A DNA stretch of 64,000 nt from Cheilinus undulatus (Eukaryota; Chordata; Actinopteri; Labriformes; Labridae). The stretch's first letter is position 1; every line of letters begins with the position of its first letter. The notes under the pieces are model-generated. The model was not told the DNA's origin and made no database searches. It saw only the letters and a program-made list of their open reading frames with translations. This document shows positions 56,505 to 64,000 of the stretch, in pieces. Where the stretch lies: NCBI RefSeq assembly GCF_018320785.1, contig NC_054877.1, positions 24,720,329 to 24,784,328 on the forward strand. The letters are read 5' to 3'. Made by a program: the position numbers and the translations under genes.

Positions 56505-56915
56505 TTTAAAGGTCACATACTTTACCCCTTTAAAACAAGTTTATATTGGTCTCAGAAGTTTCCAAAACATGCTTGTAAGGTTCGTTGCTGAAAAAAACAC
56601 TCCAGTATTGAATTTTTGCATGTCTAAAACCCTCTGTTTCTGCCCTGCTCAGAACGAGCTGTTTTTGTGTCTTTAAATCTTAATGAGCTTTCTGACTCCA
56701 CCCCTTACTCTGCCTCTCTAGATGCAGCTTAATAAAGCTGCTCTTCTGATCTAGGATCGGGGGGGGGGGGGGGGAACTTTCTTCTGAGTGAGGAGGGCCA
56801 ACCTAACCTGGGGGCGGTACTGACTCTCCACTTGACATCATGAGGGTAAAATCTGAGAGCGGCTTGTTTTAGCACACATTTTCTGAAAGGCTGTGGGGGG
56901 GGGGGGGGGTTTTCT
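56505..56915. mobile_element. Truncated MITE, inverted relative to the 49-kb copy
   Basis: It starts TTAAAGGTCACATACTTTACC and matches the reverse complement of 49852-49212 through 'gcatgtctaaaa', 'gctcagaacgagct', 'ctttctgactccacccc', 'gtaaaatctgagagcggcttgttttagcacacattttct'. Two G-runs (56759-56774 and 56894-56910) lie inside. The far TIR is missing. Confidence 0.65.
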
Positions 56916-58960
56916 CTTTGTATGGGGGAAATTTACAAGCAGTGACTTTCTGTTGCCGGTGGGGGGACACAATGAAGTTTATCAAGATTCAAATTTTTTT
57001 TCAGGCAAAGACTGTTATCAAACATATAAGATTGTTTCTGATACAAAGTTTGCCAAGTTATGACTGTATAAAAATATATGGCAAGAGAAACTGGCAGCTT
57101 TTGTTGAGGCCATGCCCTCTGACAAAAACTCAGATTTTTGCACAGAGCTGAATCAGCTTCTTTAGGCTTTCCTGACACAAATTTTCTGTTATATCTTGGA
57201 CTGGCTTGAAACAGTAGCTTTTACTGTAAATCTTGATATTTCACACTGTTACTGGGAGGTGATACGATCTGTACAAAATGCATTCAGGTATGAGCCCTCT
57301 ACATATGTGGAAAGTTTCACTCATATTGGACCACGCACAGCTGAGTTGTACACAACTTCCTGTTTCTTGAAAATATACAAATTTAGGGATGCTTGCCATG
57401 CTTTTAGAGTTTTGTAAACAAGGCGAGTAACTTTGCATCATTAAGGTTTCTACTGTGAGTGACCTGAAATTGAGCTCAATTAGATTAAGTTTCTAGGACA
57501 AGTTTATTCTGTAAGGACCCCTGGAAATGCGCACATACCTCAATTTTGACTAATTTATTCAAGACAGTGGGTTTCCTGTTGGAGCTAGGTTATTGCTACA
57601 AGAGGGTTTTTTGTAGATCATGTCAAGTCCAATCTACCCCCCAAATTTCAGAGTTCTAGGACAAAGTTAGAGGGGGCTTTATCTTTGAAAACTGTTGAAG
57701 GCTCTATTGAGGCAGTCTGGGTGGTGCATATTTGTAACCCACATAATCCTGTCCTGATGCGCTTCCAAAATGCCATGACTTTTAAGGATTTTGAAACCCT
57801 CAAAAGTCCTTGCACTACTCGGTGCTCAGGCCCTAATTACTTCAAATAAATCACCTGCAAATTAAGTTACTTTATCACTATTATGAATTAATCAAGAGGG
57901 AATCAGTGAAAAGCTGAGGACAACTGAACTCTTCATCTACAGGTGGAGACCGTCATGAGCTGCAACGCTAACGTGGATGCAAGTTTTTTTCTTTTCCAGC
58001 ATATTCAGATGAAAAATGAGAGAAAAAAAGCAGAGCAGAGAATTTTTTTCAAAATACTGTTGGCACTTAATGCTTTGTGAGTCAGACGCAGCAGATCGGG
58101 ACCGAATTATGCAGTTTTTGGAGTTATAAGCGGCTGCAATCCATTCTTAGTGAATCAGGCCCAGTGTCTTTTTTATGGGATGTGTTCAAAATACAGAAAC
58201 GAAACCATTTTAACATTTAACTTACTGGTAAACAGTACAGGAGGACTGTAATGTTTAGTGATTGGTTCAGTAAATAAATCAGACACAGAAGTATTGATTA
58301 ACCTTTAGTAGTGTTTTAACCAACTGGACAGACTAATAGGGAGTGAAATACCTAAACAAAAAAAAAGACGCCAAGGAATAAAACTTGGACAAAGTTATTT
58401 TGAAGTCACCTAAAAAAACAGCTTGCTGTTCTCAATACTGGGTGAGGTAAAAAAAAAAACAAAACAAAACAAAAAAAAACACACTGTTTTACAAATAAAA
58501 CATTTTGTTTAAGTCACGTGTGGCTGGAATGAATGTAGGGCTGTTTTTACTGGCCACTGTAAACAAGATCATGTTTAAAATTTAAAGAAAAGGCAGTTAA
58601 ATATTTCCCTCTGCTATCATATCATGCCTTTTCTTTTTTGGTGTAGGATGCAGTGTGACCTAACCTGCAGAAAAAGCAGGATTAGCTGCTTACAGGGATC
58701 GAAACATATCCTGGAATGCTTCATTTAATGCTTGTTTGAATGCCCTATGTCACCTGCAAATATTTTTTTTAACTATATACATCCTCAAATATTGCAAAAA
58801 TTCTGTAAACCAACACATGGTAAAAACACTGAAACATAGCTTTATAACATACCCATACACATGAACACTATTAGCTCACAATAAGAATGTATTTCTGATC
58901 TTTGTAAACATTATGACTTGTACTTATTTACATCAAAAAGCAGCATATCACTGGAGCAAA

Positions 58961-58966
58961 TTTAAT
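58961..58966 (-). terminator. Possible pth1r polyadenylation signal (ATTAAA, minus strand)
   Basis: TTTAAT on the plus strand reads ATTAAA on the gene strand, about 1.1 kb after the pth1r stop. Other candidates exist, including AATAAA (TTTATT on plus) near 57.56 kb, so this is tentative. Confidence 0.25.
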
Positions 58967-60078
58967 GCGTCATTCATTCCCAGGTTCTCCTTCATAATCT
59001 GCACAATTGTTATTGTAATTTTTTTCTTGAATTCCTCATTTAATTAACATTCCAGTGGAATTGAAGACATTTCCTGCCAAGTGTGTTTTTTTAAAGATGG
59101 GTTTCCTGCTTTAAAAAATGTGTGAGAACACATGATACCAATTTTGTCCCATTTCCATAAAGTTCCTCTTTACCTCGGCTCACACTGAACCCAAAAAGAG
59201 AGGCAACGCTCTCAAAAGAGTCTTCTCTTTGGCACCATGGTGAGAGAGAGGGGGGGGGGGGATTCTAGGAGAAAATCTAAATATGAAACATTCATTGAAC
59301 TTTTCAATGTCTGCTTGAATTAAGAGAAATAAAAAACAGGTTCTTCTGTACCAGTAAAATTTGTTCAACATTTGAGGAAAAAAACCCAGCTTCATATAAA
59401 ACACCTCAGAGAAATGCTGACTTTGCTATAACACAACTTGAAAGTATAAAAATAGGTGTGCAACAACAGAGGACTTCAATTACCTGAGTACCTTCCCTTT
59501 AACACTGAAGTGAAGTGGACTTAAGTCATGAGATACCATGCTGTGGAGCATGAACGGTAGCATTAATTATCTTTAAGCAGAGCCTACATGCACAGTCTTA
59601 CTGAAAACTTGCTGGAGGAACTCCCAACACATGTGCCTCTAAGTGCACTCAGAAATCCACCTAGCTTTAAGGTGATTAAGGCCATTCCTGGCAGCTGCTG
59701 TAACTAAATGTTAGATTCATCCATGAAAGCTACGCACAAGCAAAAAAAAAAAAAAAAAAAAAAAAAAACCAATCCAAAAAATATAGTTCTGGCAGTTAAA
59801 AAGGAAACAAAAAATGTCAGTCTGTCTTTGTCTTATTACACATTCACTGTGGCAGGCGGTTGGTGAAAGAGTTAAAGGAATTAGCCACTAAAATTAGGGA
59901 TACCCTTCTTCATTTAGAGGCAGCCCGGCTCACTGAAGTGAAACATCCCTTTTTAGGGACATAAGCCTCATCATGCGGCAATGTTCTGGCTCACTTCACA
60001 GGAGAGAAAAACTGGCAGTGTGATGAAGCTATCCGTACGGAACAGTTTCCTTTTTATGCATCCCAAGTGGCCTGAAGT
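58967..60078 (-). other. Probable pth1r 3'UTR
   Basis: No repeats apart from a G-run at 59250-59262 and 27 consecutive A at 59742-59768. It lies directly after the stop codon and before the first polyadenylation-like motif. Confidence 0.4.
59742..59768. repeat. Poly-A run
   Basis: 27 consecutive A on the plus strand (poly-U in the pth1r transcript), within the probable 3'UTR. Confidence 0.95.
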
Positions 60079-60441
60079 TTACATGACTGTCTCCCTCTCC
60101 TCCTCAACCACGGGGGAGGGTTTCTCATCCTCGCAGGGCCGCGTGGCTGCAGAATGCTCCTCATCAGGCAGGTGGAGCTCCTGTCCCAATGAAGGTATGG
60201 AGTTCTCAGAGACCGAGCCGTTCTTTACGTACCCGGGAAGATTCCTGTGCCCATTCACAGGCACGGGGCCCAGCCTGGTGGTGAGGTGGAGGGCATGTGG
60301 CCCCCTGGCGGTGACGTTAGTAACGCTGGTGTGTGACACCATAGGTCCATAGCTGTACGTGTTACTACCACTCCGAGCTTTTCTTTTGAAGTCCAGAGCC
60401 AAAGTTCTCCTGCTCCATGACTTTTTGATCTCAGCTTGCAC
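60079..60441 (-). CDS. pth1r: pth1r last coding exon: helix 8 and C-tail
   Basis: 120 codons plus TAA. It starts [11 protein letters not shown] after the acceptor TCCTTTAAG. The middle of the tail is diverged from mammals, but the basic start, the [14 protein letters not shown] block and the ETVM end are kept. Confidence 0.96.
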   Translation of the reverse strand: MQAEIKKSWSRRTLALDFKRKARSGSNTYSYGPMVSHTSVTNVTARGPHALHLTTRLGPVPVNGHRNLPGYVKNGSVSENSIPSLGQELHLPDEEHSAATRPCEDEKPSPVVEEERETVM

Positions 60442-62954
60442 CTTAAAGGAAAGAAGGTTGTTTAGACCAATTAGAGCTAGACATATCAGGTAGGATGATC
60501 TTGGTTTAAAAGGCTTCACATTCCTTACCTCTCCGTTGCAGAAGCAGTATATAATTGCCACTAAGAAACCCTGAAAAAGAGAAAGATTTTCTTATTTGTA
60601 GGCCAGTTAGCTTCAGTTTGCTCTTGAGTTAACATTTTCCAAATCCAATTAATTTCCTAGGCCTTTATTTACTTTACTATTTGAAATGATTGGTCTTTTA
60701 TTTGGTGTCAGTATGAGACAGCATAGATGGAAAAGACTGTAAAATTGTTCATATAGGCCTGTGGCTAACAGTAGCTGTATAAATATGATGAGTTAATATT
60801 TTTCCACAATAAATGATTCATGTATCACCATAACAAATGACATCCTTCACTCTTCAACCAAAAAAATCATGCTCTTCTCTTGTATAGGCAGTAATTTGGA
60901 CAAACTGAAATTTCACATTGACTTAAGCATTCAGACCTTTTGCAACAACACTCAAAATTTAGCTCAGGTAACCCCTCTATTTCTCTTAATCATTACTGAC
61001 ATGTTTCTATACCTTGATTGGAGTCCATGTGTGTTGAATCAAATTAAATAGACATGATTTGGCACACACCTCTCTTTAGAAGACCTTACAACTGATAGTA
61101 AGTATCAGAGCAAAAACCAAGCCCTATGGTCAAAGGAATTGACTGCAGAGCTCAGAGATAGGTTTGTTGCAAGGCACAGGTCTGGGGAAAGCTACACAAA
61201 ATGTTCTGTTGCGCTGAAGGTTCCCAAGAGCGCAGTGGCCTCCATAATAAGTCTTTCACAACCAGGACTCTTCCAAGAGCTGGTCACCTGGCAAACCTGA
61301 GCCATCAAGGGAGAAGGGCTTTAGTAAGAGAAGTGGCCATGAACCTGATGGTCATGCTGACTAACCTCCAGAGATCTGTGTGGGGATGGGACAAAACTAC
61401 AGACTGACAACCATCACTGCAGCCCTCCACCAATGTGGATTTATAGCAGATATGCTAGGCGTAAGCCTCTCCTCAGTGCAAAACACATAAAAGTCTGCTT
61501 GGAGTTTGCAAAAAATCACCTGAAGGACCCTCAGACTGTGAGAAACAAGGTTCTCTGGTCTGTTGAAACCAAGATTGAACTGGCCTCAATTCTAAACATT
61601 ATGTCTGTTTTAAACCAGGCACTACTCATCACCTGCCCAATACTATCCCAACACGTAGCACAGTGGTTGCAGCATCATGCTGTGGGGGTGATTTTCAGCA
61701 GCAGGAACAGGGAAACTGGTCAAGGTTGAGGGAAAGCTGAATAGAGTAGAGTACAGACATATTCAATGGAAACCTGTTCTGCAGTGCTAAGGACCTCAGA
61801 CCGGGCTGAAGGTTCACCTCTCAACATGACATCGAACCTAAGCAAATAGCCAATACATCACAGGAGTGACTTAGGGACAACTGTGTGAATGTCCTAGAGA
61901 GGCCCAGCCAGAGCTCTGACTTGAACCCCATCAAACATCCCTGGAGAGACCTGAAAACGGCCCCATCCAACCTGACTGAGCTTGAGAGGATCTGCAAAGA
62001 AGAATGTCAGAAAATCCCCCAATCTACGTGTGCAAAGCTTGTTGCTTCCAAAAGCTGCTTCAACTAAGCACTAGTAGGGTCTGAGTACATGTCATTATGA
62101 TATTTCATGTTTTTCTTTTGAATAAATTTGCAAATCTGAATACTTTCTGAATGCACTGCAATTTTGGCTTCCTTGTGTGAGACTTTTAAAGGGAAACTTG
62201 TTTGACATTGTAAAGCATGAGCACATAAATCATGAGCAATGTCACCCATTGTAAGCGATTGAGTCGCACAATGTGAGCTAACAATTCACCAAGATTTTTA
62301 TGGAACTAGCTTGAAATGTGCACGATAGGCAGTGTGCACCCTTTAAAAATTCAGTGAATACTTAATTAGACTGTCAGGGCAAAATTAATATTTCTGACTT
62401 TTTTCATTGCAGCAGCTTTACCTGGAAAGAGTTAAACAGCATCTCATAGTGCATCTGGATCAGCCAGGGAATTCCAGAGACTTCTGTGTACGGCATGGCA
62501 TTGAATATGATGTAGTGCACCCCAAAGAGCGGCATCAGCACCAACGTGGACTTCAGAAGTTTCCTGTCAGAGAGGATCAACTTGTTTATTAAAACTTGAG
62601 ATGATCCAGAATGATGACAATTAGCACAATGCTAACATGTTATACCTGTACTGTTGTCTTGTGTCGCACCTTCCAGCATTTGTTTCTCGTAGCTTGGTTG
62701 CCAACACTCTAATTATGTTCAAAAATAAGATAAAATTGACCTGCAGTGAAAACAGAAACATAATGACAAAATGTCATTATCACATAATACCGGGTTAAAT
62801 CCTGCAGCTGCAGCTCCGTAGGAGCAGTGAATTACAGTTCTCTTCTCCACAGCAGGTGAAAGGTTCAAGCAGTGAGCATGTACTCACCACGACGGCTGCC
62901 AGGATAGGCACTTGATAGATCCATTTCAAATTGCCTGCACTCAAGTCCCAGCAC
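60079..62954 (-). CDS. pth1r: Parathyroid hormone/PTHrP receptor 1, 3' five coding exons (partial)
   Basis: Minus-strand exons, in transcript order, are 62888-62954, 62646-62740, 62422-62563, 60529-60570 and 60079-60441. All are GT-AG with consistent phases and total 709 bases. They encode extracellular loop 2 ([11 protein letters not shown]), TM5, intracellular loop 3 ([20 protein letters not shown]), TM6 with the class B PLFGVHY motif, TM7, and the C-tail. The tail has [19 protein letters not shown] and [14 protein letters not shown] and ends ETVM, the PDZ ligand that binds NHERF proteins in mammals. It matches PTH1R rather than PTH2R. The a or b teleost paralogue cannot be decided. Known role: a Gs/Gq-coupled receptor for PTH and PTHrP in bone, kidney and cartilage. 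The extracellular domain and TM1-4 lie beyond the right edge. Confidence 0.96.
60529..60570 (-). CDS. pth1r: pth1r 42-bp exon: end of TM7
   Basis: The acceptor is TTTTTCAG and the donor is GTAAGG. It is 14 codons ([14 protein letters not shown]). A 42-base exon at this place is a conserved feature of class B receptors. Confidence 0.96.
60871..62165 (+). mobile_element. Tc1-like transposon in a pth1r intron
   Basis: Plus-strand transposase pieces include [20 protein letters not shown], then [10 protein letters not shown], and a 3' part with [17 protein letters not shown] (SPDLNPIExLW-type). The leader ('agagcaaaaaccaagcc', 'cagagctcagagatagg') matches the copy at 7.4-8.06 kb. The right end reads 'tgaatactttctgaatgcactgca'; the left TIR is degraded. 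Frameshifts make it inactive. It lies antisense within pth1r. Confidence 0.85.
62422..62563 (-). CDS. pth1r: pth1r exon: TM6, ECL3, start of TM7
   Basis: The acceptor is CTCTGACAG and the donor is GTAAAG. It encodes [23 protein letters not shown]3 and [11 protein letters not shown]. Confidence 0.97.
62646..62740 (-). CDS. pth1r: pth1r exon: TM5 and ICL3
   Basis: The acceptor is CACTGCAG and the donor is GTATAA. It encodes [20 protein letters not shown] and the ICL3 segment implicated in Gs coupling. Confidence 0.96.
62888..62954 (-). CDS. pth1r: pth1r exon: ECL2 and start of TM5
   Basis: The acceptor CCCCGCAG precedes 62954 and the donor is GTGAGT. It encodes [20 protein letters not shown], with the conserved ECL2 Cys-Trp that pairs with TM3. 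Confidence 0.95.
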
Positions 62955-64000
62955 CTGCGGGGTTCAACAGCAACAAAATGGATCAGTACGAGATAAGTAA
63001 GGATCAAGCAGCAAGGTGAGATGAAGAGGGTGAAAGAAGACATAGAGAGGTCTAGTGTCTCCTTCCTCTAGTTATCAATTGTGATGAAAAAGAAGTTCTG
63101 CTACATAGATTATTTCATGACTTTTTTCTTATGAATCTTTTCACTTAAAAGCTTCCTCTTTCCTGAATGACTTTTAAAGATCTCAGACTTAAGAAGTAAA
63201 GTCACTAAGAGAAGAAGATGTTTGCCTTTTTAGTATTTGATAATAAAACAGTCTGAATGTAACCTGGCATGCCAGATGGATTTGTTTCGCACATCTGTAA
63301 AACCACTCACAGACAGTGTTTGGGAAAAAAACTCGGAGGCTGATTGGATGAACGTTATGTCATATATTTACAGGCCAATCAGAGCAACAAAACACATGAC
63401 ATAGTGGTTACAGAGCTGCGCCCCTACCAAAGGCGTAAACTCCATAAAGAACTGCATAACGCAAACCATGGCGAATGCAGACATGTCAGTACACGACTTT
63501 TGTCATTTCTGAAAAGAAAACAACTCAATGCTGTTCTTTGTTCTGCTTTTAATGAAGAATTGTCAACCGGTAAAACTTACGCTTTAGCATTACCCACGCT
63601 AATCTTTTGGACCATTTAGAGTTTGATTTGTTTGAGAAATATTTTTACAAAGAGGTGTTATTTATTTCATTATGATTTCTATTTTAATGGAAATCACAGA
63701 AGACTACTAACACTGTGTTTTTTGATTTTATGTAAAAAACTTAAGGTATTTAACATAGTAAAAGTCATAGAGCTGTGCTCAATTGTCTAAAAAAATGAAG
63801 TATTGTATTAATATCAGGCAAAATTTTTGGTATTCTGAGAAAAAAAGGATTTAGTCCAACAGTTTTTGAAAAAACAAAACAACATGCAATTATCAATCAT
63901 GGATCAAAATGCTGAATGTTTCTTATTTCAAAACCAAAGTGGTACTGAATGAACAGCTATTTGGGAGCCGAAAAAGCCAAAAAGAGCAGGAATTGGGACC
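62955..64000. other. pth1r intron to the window edge
   Basis: The next upstream exon (TM4 end) is not present. Apart from the repeat copy at 63255-63612 I see nothing. The 91-codon plus-strand frame lies in that repeat. Confidence 0.5.
63255..63612 (+). repeat. ACATGCCAGATGGATTTGTT repeat family, copy in pth1r intron
   Basis: 'ctggcatgccagatggatttgtttcgcacatc', 'gattggatgaacgtta', 'ccaatcagagcaacaaaacaca' and 'aaaacttacgctttagcattacccacgctaa' parallel 47456-47720 in order. Confidence 0.6.

Larger units (their letters stand above)
54905..58960. other. Intergenic DNA between tmie and pth1r
   Basis: The two genes converge. The stretch contains the repeats at 56365-56500 and 56505-56915 and a G-rich patch. 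An imperfect inverted repeat of a 'ttcttcag...ctgaagaag' type lies at about 56259-56276, with nearby 'caactggacttaatt' and 'aatcaagtccagttg'. No coding feature is supported. Confidence 0.5.

Noticed and set aside
59981-60352. 123-codon plus-strand frame opposite the pth1r C-tail exon
   Set aside because: It is a shadow of the receptor exon; the minus strand carries clear PTH1R homology.
60079-60561. Single 160-codon minus-strand gene
   Set aside because: It is two pth1r exons read through an in-frame 87-bp intron; the receptor homology defines the splice sites. The read-through is kept as a finding on intron retention.

Overview
The window is vertebrate nuclear DNA, almost certainly from a ray-finned (teleost) fish. 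Its genes are split into short exons with GT-AG introns. The intergenic and intronic space is AT-rich and full of degraded Tc1/mariner, hAT-like, L1-like and L2-like elements, tRNA-derived SINEs and microsatellites. Four protein-coding genes are recognisable. No bacterial, phage or CRISPR features are present.

Layout: (1) 1-2.6 kb is repeat-rich upstream DNA. (2) 2.6-4.1 kb (+) is higd1a, a complete small mitochondrial HIG1-domain gene with three coding exons and a non-coding first exon. CRE and HRE-like sites lie around that first exon. (3) About 7.0-18.9 kb (+) is ccdc13, a coiled-coil centriolar-satellite/ciliary protein with eleven coding exons. Its 3' end is uncertain because the model is shorter than the mammalian protein. 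(4) 18.9-36.2 kb is gene-poor and made of decayed transposons and two degenerate AAAAGTGGC-type minisatellite fields. (5) 36.2-54.9 kb (+) is tmie, a subunit of the hair-cell mechanotransduction complex. It has three common exons followed by two alternative, phase-compatible terminal exons 11 kb apart, giving a short Ser/acidic tail or a long Lys/Glu/Gly tail. (6) 54.9-60.1 kb is intergenic plus the probable pth1r 3'UTR. (7) 60.08-62.95 kb (-) holds the last five coding exons of pth1r, the parathyroid hormone receptor. They cover extracellular loop 2 to the C-terminal ETVM motif, and the gene continues past the right edge.

The genes share no pathway (mitochondrial respiration, cilia, mechanotransduction, endocrine GPCR). 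The gene order is still informative: in human the HIGD1A-CCDC13 pair and the TMIE-PTH1R pair both lie on chromosome 3p, a few megabases apart, and here they are adjacent.

The points most worth following are the two tmie last exons, with a pentanucleotide microsatellite serving as the polypyrimidine tract of the short one; inverted repeat copies flanking tmie exons 3-4a; a short pth1r intron that stays open in frame (29 codons); the unresolved ccdc13 3' end; and several nested transposon insertions with readable target-site duplications. No wholly novel system is evident.
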